This document shows positions 31,199 through 43,796 of a stretch of DNA of 64,000 bases, one piece after another (the first letter of the stretch is position 1; each line of letters begins with the position of its first letter). Below the pieces are notes generated by a model, which had not been told where the DNA came from, did no database searches, and was given only the letters and a program-made list of their open reading frames with translations. The DNA is taken from contig JAECUM010006721.1 in the NCBI GenBank assembly GCA_016617855.1, forward strand, positions 1 through 64,000, written 5' to 3'. The DNA comes from Megalonaias nervosa (lineage: Eukaryota > Mollusca > Bivalvia > Unionida > Unionidae). Position numbers and translations under genes: made by a program.

Positions 31199-32639
31199 AA
31201 GGGTTAATAAATTGTTAGAGATCAGTCCTTTGACACATATACAGTATGAACAGGTTAGTAAACTATTCGTGAGGGAGCCTTTGAAATTGTCTCTAAAAAT
31301 ACAGTGCTCCTTCATAATAAGGTGGATACTAGGAGCCATTAAAGTTAATCAGTTCAGATCTACCTCATTATAATATTGTCCATGGGAGCTATAGAGTATA
31401 CTGCCTTACAATGAAGTACATAATACATTTTCTCCCTCACGATAATTCTGTCCATGGAAGTCAGAGTATACTGTCCAGTAATGAGACTATCTTATAAATG
31501 AAGTATATGATGATACAATGCCCCCTCGTTATAACACTGTCCATAGAAACCATAGAGTATACCACCTTATAGTAAGGCTGCCTTGTAATGAAGTCATTAT
31601 ACATATAATTTTCCTACCACTGAATGAAATGAGATCTGTGATCATACCCACCTTATAAGAGGAACTGTGTTATAAAGAAGTACCTTAAATTGAGGGAGTT
31701 CTTATAAGGAAAGCCACCTTAATCTGATGGATATTTAAAATGCTGTATCATTATGAAGTATTGTGCATGTAAAACTATAAAACAAATTTGCTCTACTATC
31801 TGTTAAACAACATTTATTGATACTGGTCAGTCATGATCTGAAATTATGTCAGTTTTTAAATTGACTATTAAATTGAATATTCCCATTATACAGATTTTTC
31901 CTGCTTTCATCCCATCTTAATTCAGTTTTTAAGCTGTGAAAGTAGTACTTATATTTAATGAATTTTGAATCACAGTATTTTTGTCTCTTTTCAGTTTTTG
32001 TGAAACATTAGTTTCCAGCCATGGTCTTGTAATATTTAAACTATAATTAAAGATGTACAAATCAAAATTTATCTTCAACAGTTCTTTATTTTCTTTTGTT
32101 CTTTTTTACCTGCATCATATTTGGACTTTAACATTTGACAGTAAAGTTGCTCAGTATAACATTGTCTACATGATCATGAAAAGGCATTTAACTGCTTGAA
32201 ATTTCTGTTCAGTATGTAACCTACCGTGTATACTTGCTTATAAATCAAATCAAACTGCAGACAGTAAAGATCCTGATCTACCATAGCTTAATGTGCTTAC
32301 AGATGAGGTTATATTTTGTTTGTTCTACTGGTTACTCCTCACAGGGTACACATTCCCAGATCTGCTGGTGCATTATGTGATGGCAGATCTGGGTCTATGC
32401 ATTTTGCAGTTAGACTTTACCTATAAGTGAGTACGTATGGTATATAACTTTTGGTCTTGCCTGATAAATTTCACGTCAATTCCCCTATCATCATGCGTAC
32501 AAAATACACATTTTGACATAATCCTGCTTATAATGTTGCCTGTATGGATGGTCTTTCATTACAAGACTTGTTATGATCTCAGGCTAGTCCTAAATAGAAA
32601 TTTTAACCTCACAGCCATTATGCCCATTTTGTTTTGGTA
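31199..32639. other. Intron 2, middle; Tigger-like debris and a hairpin repeat
   Basis: 31,199-31,280 is the rest of the 76-bp repeat. 31,290-31,740 holds three or four diverged units of the type TATAACACTGTCCATGGAAG with AGAGTATAC, which resemble pogo/Tigger terminal sequence. At 32,350-32,400 CCCAGATCTGCTGGTGC pairs with GGCAGATCTGGG, a copy of the hairpin repeat. No gene. Confidence 0.5.
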
Positions 32640-34260
32640 GCTCCTCCTGAATGAAAGTCATATTGACATGATGTTTTCACCAGAAGACTCAGTATGATAT
32701 CTAGTTGGTCCAGTATGAAAATGGTGCTGATCTGATGTCCAAAATGGAAGCCATCTTGAAAATCTTATTATCTTTTCTCCTTCTTCGTGGATGGTCATAT
32801 CGACATGAGGTTTTCACTGAAAGACTTCTTATAACGTCTTCTTGGTGCTAATGAAAATAGTACCAATCTGATGTCCAATATTGCTAACACAGCGGCCATC
32901 TTCAAAATCTTGTTAATACGTAACTGAATGAAAGGTGTTATGTGTAATTGTAATTTGTAAATGACCTTGTGCAAAATCAAGTTCATACTTGTACCTGACT
33001 GGGGACATTCGGTCTATAAAAAAATATAATAAATAGCTTATATTTCTCTGTGTGTAGGTTAAATATTAGGATCATGATCTTATTCTTAGTAAAGGTATTC
33101 CCACATAGATGGACCTGTTGTATCTGATGTTTACCATGTTCTTTATTGTAATTTTAGTAACAGATTTTATCTTGCTGACAGCACAGAATTTTCTAGAAAT
33201 GAACATTTGACCCTCATCTAATTTTGTCTCTTAGTTTTTATGTCCTTGTTTACTTGAAAAATTACTCATTCTTGCTTTACCAGTTTGTAGCAGAATTATT
33301 CTTATTGTTGTGTTCAGTTTTTGGTTTGAGTGGAATTATTTATTCAAATTATTATTCTCTGGAATTACAATGTTCTCAATAATATTCTTTGGACAGGAAC
33401 ATTAATTTGGAATTATGGTAAATTCAGACAAGTACATCTTGGATTATATTATTGTGATACATCAAAAGACTGTTGGCACATACGCATGTTGCAGGGACTA
33501 CAGGCAGATAAGCACATTCAGAATTTAAGTTTTTGTTTGGAATAGCACTGGAATTTAATTGGAACTTTATTCATTAGGACTGGTAATAGAATATTTTGGA
33601 CTATTTTGAATTTAATTCACGATACTCTAAGTTCTTTTTAAATTTTCACTTAATATTCAAGGAAAATAAATTATTTGTTGAATTTTACAAAACTTGTTGG
33701 TTTTCACTCTTTTCTGTTACTTTAAGACCATAGATTCGTAATAAAAGTAATACATGTACGTGTATTGCCATAGGGTTTTACCCAGAAGACTTCTTGTCTG
33801 GTTGGTACTAAATGAAATGGGTACCACAGGCACATCCAATATGGCTAACACAGTGGTCATCCTTAAAATCTTGTATTTGCCACTCCTTGTGAACGGATGT
33901 TCATATCAACATGGGGATATTACTAAGTGACTTCTTATAATGTTAAGTTGGACGTAAATAAAAACAATGCTGCTCAGACAACCAATATGACCACCACATT
34001 GACCATCTTGAAAATATTATCACTACTCCTGAACGAATGGCTGGTTATATCAATATTGTGCTTCATCAGAAGACTTCTTATAATGAATAGTTGGTCCTAA
34101 ACGTAATCTGATATCCAGTATTGCCACCATGACAGCCATCTTGAACATATTGTAATTGTGACTTTGCCAAAACAGAAAGTCATATTGGCATGGGGTTTCC
34201 ACAGTAAGACTTCACATGATGTCTTGTTGGTTCTAAATATAAATGGTACCAATTTGACAT
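32640..34260. repeat. Degenerate ~145-bp tandem array, split by an LTR-like insertion
   Basis: Units share CATATTGACATG-GGTTTTCACC, AGAAGACTTCTTATAA, TTGGTCCTAAATG and GCCATCTTGAAAATCTT. Two to three units lie at 32,640-32,935 and about four at 33,755-34,260. None is coding. Confidence 0.7.
32936..33743. mobile_element. Possible diverged solo LTR inside the tandem array
   Basis: It separates two parts of the 145-bp array. The 3' end (AAATAAATTATTTGTTG, AAACTTGTTGG, CTGTTACTTTAAG, ending CGTAATA) is clearly related to the end of the solo LTR at 19,908-20,823. The proposed 5' end TGTTATG is inferred from where array sequence stops; no clean target duplication was seen. Confidence 0.5.
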
Positions 34261-34559
34261 CCATTTACAGCTGCTAATTTGAAAATCGTGATATTGCTGA
34301 AGAATATCAGAGATAATTTCAACACTTGGCAGTTAAATGGACATATTAGTCTTATACTAAAGTCTAGTTAACTTTTTGGGCCAGTGGAATGTCAGGCCTT
34401 TGAGGGATTCTAGTCATTATTATTATTGTTACTGTTATTATTATTATTGCTTCTGTTGTTGTCTTTACTGTTTTTGTTGTTGTAGAAGATGTTTTAGTTG
34501 CTTTATTTTCATGTCATGATTATTTAGTGATTATAATTTATGCTTATTTTCTCCTTCAG
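34261..34559. other. End of intron 2, simple repeats
   Basis: TTA and GTT trinucleotide runs at 34,417-34,485, then a pyrimidine tract leading to the exon 3 acceptor. Confidence 0.6.
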
Positions 34560-34743
34560 ATCAGGGCTTCCAATACACATCTTCTTTGAAAAGATGGAAG
34601 CACAAACAGGTGATAAGAGAAATCTGGAGGTCAGACGACTTTCAACAGTTTCATCTGAGGATGCAGAAAACCAGCCACTAGCCACCAGATGGTGCTGGTT
34701 TTGGCAAGATCAGAGAGGGAAATGGGTGGAATATGGTTCAAAG
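34560..34743 (+). CDS. PARP12-like: PARP12/ZAP-like protein, exon 3: end of WWE 1, start of WWE 2
   Basis: The acceptor CTCCTTCAG|A gives one base to complete the exon 2 codon, then 61 codons. IHIFFEKMEAQTGDKRNLEV is the second half of WWE 1. VRRLSTVSS is a linker word strikingly close to the one between the WWE domains of vertebrate ZAP and PARP12. TRWCWFWQDQRGKWVEYGSK opens WWE 2 with its Trp-x-Trp core. The exon ends AAAG|GTTGGT in phase 0. Residues 425-485 of the model. Confidence 0.92.
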
Positions 34744-35101
34744 GTTGGTTTTCAAAAATCCACATTGACCCATTCTAACATTCATTAGTCTCTCTCTTAT
34801 AAGGCAATATTTTGCATTGTGCACATTTGTACATAGAGATGCACATCAGAAATATCTGATGCACAATTCTTTTATGCCCTGCATATTTTTGATGCAAAAG
34901 ATTAACATAATGTAATCAGGATTTGTTCAAACATAGGACGAGGGATGGCATCATGTATACTTCAAGTATAGGCATTGTCATGACAGATTAGCTTCCCCTA
35001 TTCTTGTAAGCTGTCATGCGATTTACATCAAGCCCAGCAACATGCCATCCAGACCACCGGGGCTCATATCATTGTTTACAATTACCTATCAGTCATACAT
35101 G
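34744..35101. other. Start of intron 3, nothing recognised
   Basis: AT-rich, no repeat or coding signal identified. Confidence 0.6.
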
Positions 35102-36762
35102 TACAGTCAGACCCACTTATCTCGACCTCGGTTATCTCAAGAACCCGCGTATGTCAAGCGTTTTGGTCCGGTCCCGAAAAAATCCTTTGTTATGCTATTT
35201 TTTCCCTGCTTATCTCGACCTCTGTTAAGTCGATAACCCGGTTATGTCAGGCATAAGTTTTGGTCCGAAGTAACATGTGGACCCGCTTAATTCGACAAAA
35301 TGCAACTTTTTAATGTCAGTCTCACAGAAATTATACAAGAAACGGTCAGCAAAAGCGATCGATTTTCACTCACAATTTTGGTCAGTTACGGTGGTAGTCA
35401 TATGTTTATTTTGTATTTTTTCTAATTTTGGTTCATAAGAGTAGCTTAATCGATTAGTTTATTAAGAATATATCATGTTCACTACGTAAAATATTCATGG
35501 ATTCACAAAGACAAGATTGTGCACAAATTACAATGTAACTTTATTTTACGAAAACGCAGAATCTTAGATGTCAGCTACATGTGTATTTTATCATTTCCCT
35601 TTTGTTCCTTGAGGTACATTTCAGATCTGAATTATATTCGGAAATACATGTATACAAGAAACAACAATCAAGGAGATACAAGTAATGAAATATTATGTAC
35701 ATGTACATGTACAAATTAATAATCAATGTGCAGACGGAAAATTGCAGATCGGCTGAATATTTTCAAAATTCCCGTGAATACCGGTAAAAGGGAACCAAAG
35801 TTGGCTAAAAGAACAGAAAAGAAAAAAAAGAATCGGCACACTTAAAAGAATCCAAAGTCAGTTTCCAGGGTCGATTTGCTTTGCAATAAAATAACCTTTG
35901 TATTTGATATCCTGCCGGTAAGTTCAAAGAATGAGTTTACTGCTCGCTACCAGATGTGTTTATTCACCACCCAGGCATCTATTTGTTTGTCATCTGGAAT
36001 CATAATTTATACAAACTCACATTGATGCCTGCAGGATAAGTAGTATACTTAACATTAACTTGCTTTAATAATACTCTTTGTAACCCATGCTAGCGAAAGG
36101 ATTGTCATTTGCACTTACAGTGAATGTACATGTACTTTCAAAAACATGTATTGATCTTTATTTGCGAGATACTGACATATATTTACCTGGATATAATACA
36201 ATCTTGGTTATTTTGCACCTAACACCATGTTATGCGTGAATGGTGGGTGCCTGAAAGCATTCGGTTGACATTTCTCTCTCACTCTTTCTCGTTTGTGATT
36301 TTCTTGGATCCATTTTTCAGTCATGATAACATATTTAAACCTCTGAATACAGCAAGCATGATTTGTTTTTCAATATTCACATCAATTATAAAAATGCGTC
36401 ATGTGTTATCTGACATAAGTGATGCACACTACAGTATGGATGCATACACTACATGTGATATAGGGAGTTCATATATTTTTTCTTTAATACATTACTCATG
36501 ATGATAAACAAAGGAATAAATGATAACAACACCAGGTTTGTTTCTTTCATTTTATTATCAGTTAAGCGTTTTGCGTATTTTATTGTAACATGCAGTGGGA
36601 GGGGAATTCAGTAAACGTACGAGCAAGAGACGGGAGTAATGGTCAAGGACATTTTTAAAATTACATTATCGGTTTTTATGAACCCGGATATCTCGGGACC
36701 TGGTTATGTTGACGATTTTTTTTATACCCCCGACGTAATCGAGATAACCGAGTTTGACTGTA
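35102..36762. mobile_element. Pogo/Tigger-like non-autonomous DNA transposon, 1.66 kb
   Basis: It starts CAGTCAGACCCACTTATCTC (35,104) and ends GAGATAACCGAGTTTGACTG (36,760), an imperfect inverted terminus, with TA on both sides (35,102-35,103 and 36,761-36,762). Subterminal zones repeat TTATCTCGACCTCGGTTAT and AACCCGGTTATGTC words. No transposase frame; internal ORFs are short. Confidence 0.8.
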
Positions 36763-38084
36763 CTATACAATAATACAGTACAGTGCATGCATGACTGATA
36801 GTTAAATTGGAAGCAACGATATGCACCCCTGTGGTCCAGACGATCGAACCTCTAAACTTTTTTGACTAGGAAATAATATCTCCAGATGAAAATGACATGC
36901 ACTCAGAATCACCAGCCAAGAAAGTGAAAGAAGCAGAACACAGCAGAGTAACTGTGAAGCATAACATTAAAGAAAAATAGAGAATATAATTCCCTTGGCT
37001 GGAATTCAGTACATCCATTGGGATTGCCCGTGTGACTTTTGTTCCTGTGATTGTGAAGACTGCAAAAGTGAATAATCCTTTCATGACAGGGTTTAAGAAT
37101 TTTCAAAATAAATCTTCCCTTGTTTGTTACGAGGTATCTGGAGAACATATTATCACCTAAAGCATTCTTTCACAACAAAGAAATTAGTAAGCTTGCAGTG
37201 AAAAATGCATTATTTGGATTACAAAGGAGGGGGGATGTTGTACTTTCTTTTACTTTTTAACTTTGCTGCGATAAGAAAAAGACTTAAACAGTTAAGTACA
37301 ACTTACTAAAAAGAAGAGAAACGATTAGCCTCTATACTTTTGGATAAATGTGTTCTGGGAAGAAGTAAAATAAAACTGATGAAAGCACACATTTTATGAC
37401 AGGCAGTAAATTAATTGATTATTATGCATGTTTTGATTTGTAGTTTTTAGACTGGGAGTATATAATGCAAGTTGTAATTTCATATGTCAAGCTGAAAAAA
37501 TTACCGGTCAGATAAAAATAAGTCAGTACATTCTTGACAACCACATTTTTCACTTCACCCAGAGTTGGCACCAAGGTATTTTTAATTTGTTTGCTCTCAA
37601 TTTTACACCCCTAGAGGATATATTGTATAAGGCCGCTACTTCTGCAGCAGGAAATTTATCTTACAAGAGAGGTAACCTTTCTGGATTGGGATGACACAAA
37701 TGTGAAAGTAATTACATACCTTGTATGAAATATGCAACTAATTTTAAATATTTAATATTTTCATTTAAAAATCATATGTAGATCATCAAATCAAATGTTA
37801 TAAACTTATACTATTGTTATTTAACATAATTATGAATAATATTCAATCATAGTGCAAAACCATTTGAAAACCTTGTAATTAAAAGTGGTAATAATAGCCA
37901 GTAATTAACAAAGTCACAAAAACTGTCATCTATAGAAAAACAGCTGTAAGGAGAATCGGAATATTTACCTCTTTGTGTGAAATAAAGTGTGATACTTTAT
38001 TGGGAGGTCAAGACAACTGTCAGCATGTTGAATTTACAAACAAATATTCATGATATTTCCATTTGTAAATCCCATTATTGTATT
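36763..38084. other. Intron 3, nothing recognised
   Basis: AT-rich DNA without coding signal or clear repeat. Confidence 0.6.
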
Positions 38085-38996
38085 TGTCCATCTGTGGCCT
38101 CCAATACTGTATGTGTCCCGCTGTAGACCCTAATTCTGTATGTGTCCCTCTGTAGACCAATACTGTATGTGTCCATTTGAGACCCTAATTCTGTATGTGT
38201 CCCTCTGTAGACCCTAATTCTGTATGTGTCCCTCTGTAGACCCTAATTCTGTATGTGTCCCTCTGTAGCCTCCAATACTGTGTGTGTCCATCTGTAGACC
38301 CTAATTCTGTATGTGTCCCTCTGTAGACCCTAATTCTGTATGTGTCCATCTGTAGACCCTAATTCTGTATGTGTCCCTCTATAGACCCTAATTCTGTATG
38401 TGTCCGTCTGTAGACCCTAATTCTATGTGTCCCTCTGTAGACCCTAATTCTATATGTGTCCCTCTGTAGACCCTAATTCTGTATTTGTCCATCTGTAGAC
38501 CCTAATTATGTATGTGTCCCTCTGTAGACCCTAATTCTGTATGTGTCCCTCTGTAGACCCTAATTCTGTATGTGTCCCTCTGTAGACCCTAATACTGTAT
38601 GTGTCCTTCTGTAGACCCTAATTCTGTATGTGTCCCTTTGTAGACCCTAATTCTGTATGTGTCCATTTGTAGACCCTAATTCTGTATGTGTCCGTCTGTA
38701 GACAATAATTCTATATGTGTCCCTCTGTAGACCCTAATTCTGTATGTGTCCCTCTGTAGACCCTAATTCTGTATGTGTCCCTCTGTAGACCCTAATTCTG
38801 TATGTGTCCCTCTGTAGACCCTAATTCTGTATGTGTCCCTCTGTAGACCCTAATTCTGTATGTGTCCATCTGTAGACCCTAATTCTGTATGTGTCCATCT
38901 GTAGACCCTAATTCTGTATGTGTCCATCTGTAGACCCTAATTCTGTATGTGTCCATCTGTAGAGTCCAATACTGTATGTGTCCATCTGTAGACCCC
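38085..38996. repeat. 29-bp minisatellite, about 31 copies
   Basis: The unit CTGTATGTGTCCCTCTGTAG followed by ACCCTAATT repeats with exact 29-bp spacing in most of the array (for example 38,531 to 38,560). Variants are TCC(A/G/C)TCTGTAG and CCAATACTG. The high similarity of the central units suggests recent expansion. Overlapping ORFs on either strand are artefacts. Confidence 0.95.
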
Positions 38997-39167
38997 AGAT
39001 ATTTTTGTACCAACATGCTGGCCAGGTTAGATGGGTGGCCTTTCTGTAAGGATACTTTTGAACACAAACTTGGAGCCAAGGGCCATAAAATGTGTGTGGC
39101 TGCTAGAAAGAGAGCCATTCAAGAGGGAAACCACTACTGTATTGAGGAATTCTTTTTGTTCCTGTAA
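38997..39167 (+). other. Short open frame after the minisatellite, unidentified
   Basis: A frame beginning inside the array continues as YFCTNMLARLDGWPFCKDTF, then HKLGAKGHKMCVAARKRAIQ and HYCIEEFF, ending at TAA 39,165. The mix of residues looks coding and is not made by the repeat, but I recognise no family, and no splice donor follows. It may be a fragment of another gene or retrocopy caught in intron 3. Confidence 0.3.
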
Positions 39168-41730
39168 TTTCACAACAGAAATTCAGTTTTGATGGAGTTC
39201 CTATATACGGATTTAATTGATCAGAATAAAATTAAAATATGTATCATGATCATCTAAAAAATTCATTGTGTTCAAGTCACCTCTTTTATGAGAGCACAAT
39301 ATTTGCATTTATTGTCTGTCTCTGGTACAGCTTAATGATGAACAATAATTGAATAGGATTCATTTATACAATCCCCAGTAGATATAATTTTGAAATAAAA
39401 TCATATTTGGTGTTTGTGATGGGTAACTGGGTAGTAGTAGTACTACCTTAAAATCTAAAGAAACAAATAAAATCTGTAATGGACAAAATAAAAAGTTTTA
39501 GGGTGTATATCTCTATAAATGTCAGAGATATTTTAAATATGAGCCCAGATTCAGACTGCCCAGGCCTCAAACATGTAACATAGTAACTTTTAGCTTGATA
39601 TCTATATAAATGAAAATGGCTGCTAGCATTTGAAAACCCTCTGTTGCAAGTCGATGAATTTGTGCGGGAAAAAACCATAATACCCCTCCCCACTGCAGTC
39701 AGCCATAACTTCATAAGCAATTTGAATTATGTACTTATATTTTTCATGCAAGTATTATTTACGTAGCTGTACAGCTGGAAAACATTTCACAGAAATCAAA
39801 GATGGTCACCCATGAAGATTGTGGGATTTTGGGCAGAATGGTGTTTCAGCCTGTGTGCTGTTTGGACTGGCGGGAAGTCTAAATTCCAAACTCAAACTCT
39901 GGTTTCTTGAACCTGTTATATTTTGCATTTAAAAAAATACATCTGGCCTGAAAAAATTACGGTATTTTTTGTTTGTTGTATATTTAACGAGTTGAAAGTC
40001 TACTTTATTTGGTATCAATGTACAGCTACATCTTTCTCCTTTTTTGGAATTCACCTGCTTCAGTCTGTCATGAAACAAAATGATAACACAGAACTCAAAA
40101 CAAGGGTACTATCTCATGCTTATGATGCAAATACATGGCATGCAGGGATGATGCGTTAAGGCAGTTCAGTTGTTCATTATTACAATCAAGAGATTTGTTT
40201 AATGACTACTGTATTTCGGTCTTCACACTGACCTGATAGATCTCTGGCAGAGATTTGGTTGCTATTTATATACCACTTGAGATGAAGTTCATAATCATTT
40301 ACCTACTGCCCCTCCATCAATGCCAACATTTGTCATATTTTATCTTTTAATATGTTCCTGCTATAAATGCTTGTTAGTTACTGTTTGATATTATTACAAT
40401 ATTGTATATTTTCTTTTACCATCGTATTAACTTTTTTTCAATTTGGGTATTCTTCTGGTTTTATACTCATGTCATCCATATTATCAAAGTAAAAATTATG
40501 GTTAACAAGGAGAGAACTTTAAATAAGCTTAACCGGGTTGCTTTTTTGTATCTCTTGTTCAATTCTGTTGTACGTTCCACAATCACTTACTTGCTGTTAT
40601 ATCCAGTATTTACAGCTATGCATGTGTTCACATTTACTGAATTTTAATGCAAATCATAATGAAACAGTCTTCATCATTACAAGTAAGTTAAACAGGATCT
40701 GTTCTAGAACCGAACATTTAAGGGTAAATTACCCCCCCCACCATTGTAAAAAAGAAGGGGGATTTTTCTAAATGTCGGAGCAGTTTTGTGAATACATAAA
40801 GGTAGGGCATGCAGATATGAAACTCAGTGCTAATGAATTTAGTGATGCTCACAACAGATAAATTATCTTTTTGTCACAAGAAAGCGTTTGTCGGAATAGT
40901 TCCAGCAAATTGTATTTCTGTCACAGTAAAGCTGCAATAATCACTGTGTTTACAGTTGAAATTATATGTGATGATTCTGTTTAGTACATGAACAATACAT
41001 TATACAAATCAGAGTCTCTTGTAAGTGAAAGTAATCTAAGAAACAACCTGGATTGAATTAGCTAGCTTGACTGCGTTCTTTGACTGGTGATTTTTGAATA
41101 CGAATATGTATAACTTGTGTGAATTCAGTCACATCGATTCACATCAATTCTGCAGTCCCAGCATTTTCACTTTAAAATATAATAGGCACCCTACAAATAA
41201 ATTCATCTGTCATTAGAGAGGCCCCGTTCGATCTCATCCTATATCCAGGGCTGAAATTTTCAGGCAGTAAACATTGTTTGCAATTGGCTTACCAGTAGTC
41301 ATTTTAAATTTGCTTTTTTGACATGCTAAGTGTGTTTTGGTATATTTCACTTTGCTTGATTCAAATGATGTACAATTTATATTAATGTGTAAGGGTTGTA
41401 CCAATAAGCCAGTGTATGCCAAAAATTACTCTTGTAAATTTCTTAACGGATCTCTGAGACTTGACGCCTTTGTTCTCACCCAAGGGAATGTCAAATCATT
41501 GAATGTAACAACTACAGCTTGAAAGTGCCACCTAATGAATGGTACAGAGCGTAAGCATGTTTTTATTGACCAAGATTATTTGCCATCCTTATTTGCTGGG
41601 AATGTTGACATTGTTTCCCTTGGAGATAAAACAACACAGCTTGTTGAATGTATTGCTGACCAATTTTTCACTGAAATATGATCCCTCTGGGGATTTAAAC
41701 TGAATGAAATCAGTATAGATATATAGCTAT
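39168..41730. other. Intron 3, nothing recognised
   Basis: AT-rich; no repeat with clear borders, no exon matching the phase of exons 3 and 4. Confidence 0.55.
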
Positions 41731-42075
41731 TATCAGTTTATGTGTGTGTGTGTGTGATTTGGATTTTTAATGTAGCTTTAACAATTTTTCAGTCATATCG
41801 CTACCATATCTGCAGTGTGGCAGTTTATAGTGATGTCTAGCACTGGGGCATCATGCCGCAGACATGTAGCATGATGTCCCACCCAGTCACATTATCATGA
41901 CATCAGGCCGACCAGTCCTAACACTAGCCTCTTAATGCTGAGTGCCAAGCGAGTCAGCTGTTAGTACCATTTTATAAGTCTTTGGTATGACTCAGCTGGA
42001 GATCGAACCCATCACCTCCTGCATTTGAGGTGGACGCTCTAACCACTAGGCCACTGGAGCAGTATCAGATTATGT
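41731..42075 (-). mobile_element. SINE family B, copy 4
   Basis: Head at right on the minus strand (A box TGGCCTAGTGGTTAGAGC, B box GGTTCGATCTCC), body and (CA)n tail as in the other copies. Bracketed by TATCAGTTTATGT (41,731-41,743) and TATCAGATTATGT (42,063-42,075). Confidence 0.9.
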
Positions 42076-42282
42076 TGGTTTGGTTTTGTGCTTTGCAGCA
42101 CAGCAACACAAAGTAGGTTATTTAGTGCCAAGGCAGTTGGAGTAGAATGCCTTGCCCAATGACACGCCATGGTAGCTGACCCAGGCTGGTCCAGTAGGAT
42201 GGTTAGACTTGAACCTGAACCCTTTTGGTCATGAGTCTGGCACGTTAACCATTGAATGACCATGACTCCCTATCAGATTATG
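42063..42282 (-). mobile_element. SINE family C inserted at the duplicated site of copy 4
   Basis: Read on the minus strand it begins GGGAGTCATGGTCATTCAAT with B box GGTTCAAGTCT, a GGGCAAGGCA phrase, and a tail of AAACCAAACC. It is bracketed by TATCAGATTATG at 42,063-42,074 and 42,271-42,282, exact over 12 bp. Relatives lie at 50,008-50,193 and 58,088-58,265 on the plus strand. Confidence 0.85.
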
Positions 42283-42328
42283 AATATTTAAATTTGAAAT
42301 ATAGATCATTGATCTTTCATACTGAAGG

Positions 42329-42329
42329 A

Positions 42330-42385
<56 letters not shown>
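42329..42385. repeat. (AT)n microsatellite
   Basis: About 27 AT dinucleotides without interruption. Confidence 0.95.
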
Positions 42386-42387
<2 letters not shown>

Positions 42388-42483
42388 TAGGTTCCTATGA
42401 TATCATGGGTACTATGGTATCATGGTATTTGGATTTTTCAGCATTTTTCTGAATAGTGCCACCTATTGTATTTGTTATATATA

Positions 42484-43796
42484 TATACTGTAACAGAATT
42501 GAAACCGAGTGGGTTTCTTTTCTTGGATTAAATGAACAACACAAACACAGTGTGATGGATGATGGAAATTTATAAAATGAATTACTAAGAATATATATGT
42601 ATATAGTACAAATGCACTGAATCTCTCCCACTCCTATCATACGATTGATCCAATCACTCTACACACATTCACGAAATGAAAAGAAAAAATACAAAAATAT
42701 GATTCATATACCTCTAGCATGAAAAAGTGAGGTTCAAATAACCTCATGGACTGCAAAAATGTTTCCACTAATATCATGCAATGTAAGCGAGATTCACATA
42801 ATCTCACACATGTAATACATTAAGTTTCAAATACACAATGAATGCTATGAAAGCGAGATTCACATAATCTCATGTAATGCAATACTAAAAGCGCGATTCA
42901 CATATTCTCATGAAATGTAACAATGAAAGCGAGATTCACATAATCTCATGTAATGCACACAATATTGTACTCAATTGAAACCAGTCAATTGAAACAAACA
43001 TATCACTGTAAAACTTGAACAGTCATACAATTCACAGACTGTTACACCACACAGTTTCACTGGATCCTTGGACTGGCCCACATTTATCGACTGCTCCCAC
43101 CCTTCACGGATCCACCACAAGTACTTATACGTACAGACGGCACCCAGCACCCTTGTATTGGTTACGTCTATATTCATGGTTCCACCACATGTATAATCTT
43201 ACGTATACATATAAGTACGGACAGCACACTGCACTATGGACAGCTATGCTTAACCCTAAACAGGGATACACATACGTACGGACGACACGCCGCTCTGTGG
43301 ACAGCTACGCCCACCCCTAAACAGCTACAAGAAAACCAAACTGGTTATAATAATGGGTTCTGAATTAAATTGCTAGATACATACTCATAAATTAAACTGT
43401 AATAGCAAAGTTCGGAACGTAAAAGACTTCATTACCCGATATGACATACAAATGAGAATAGGTTTCGTAAATCAAATAAAATATAAATTTAACACTTACC
43501 CCTATGGCCAGAGAACATAATGGAGAACGTTCACTCCCTGACAAAATCCAAATAACCTGTGCCACAGTTTGAAATGAATCAACCTTAAATCCATAGGGGA
43601 GTGAATAATAGTCATGGTCAACTACTCATGTATACCATGCCTTTCGTGACTCTCATCGCATGTAGTCTTAGAATCTCTCACCTGGAGAAACAGTGATTCA
43701 CCCCAGGTAACGTTGTATGTCTGCACAATGAATAAAGGTGAAAAATAGATCTAAGGCAAAACCACGTTATTTCTTGCCTTATTCTGTGACATATAC
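42484..43796. mobile_element. Solo LTR, 1,303 bp, with 5-bp target duplication
   Basis: The LTR (42,489-43,791) starts TGTAACAG and ends CTGTGACA, TG...CA type, and is flanked by TATAC on both sides (42,484-42,488 and 43,792-43,796). Inside are a hairpin tandem array (42,725-42,965) and degenerate GTACGGAC-GCAC words (43,120-43,310). No coding region lies next to it, so it is a solo LTR, probably of a Ty3/gypsy or similar element. Confidence 0.8.
42725..42965. repeat. Tandem array of GAGATT-CACAT-AATCTC hairpin units inside the LTR
   Basis: Four to five units of about 55-60 bp, each holding the short palindrome GAGATTCACATAATCTC followed by ATGTAATGCAA. Confidence 0.8.

Noticed and set aside
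38085..38996. CRISPR-like array
   Set aside because: The 29-bp units are contiguous with no unique spacers, and this is a spliced eukaryotic genome.
38879..39118. Minus-strand ORF with DGHIQ repeats
   Set aside because: Translation of the 29-bp minisatellite.
42252..42452. ORF with poly Ile-Tyr
   Set aside because: Translation of an (AT)n microsatellite.
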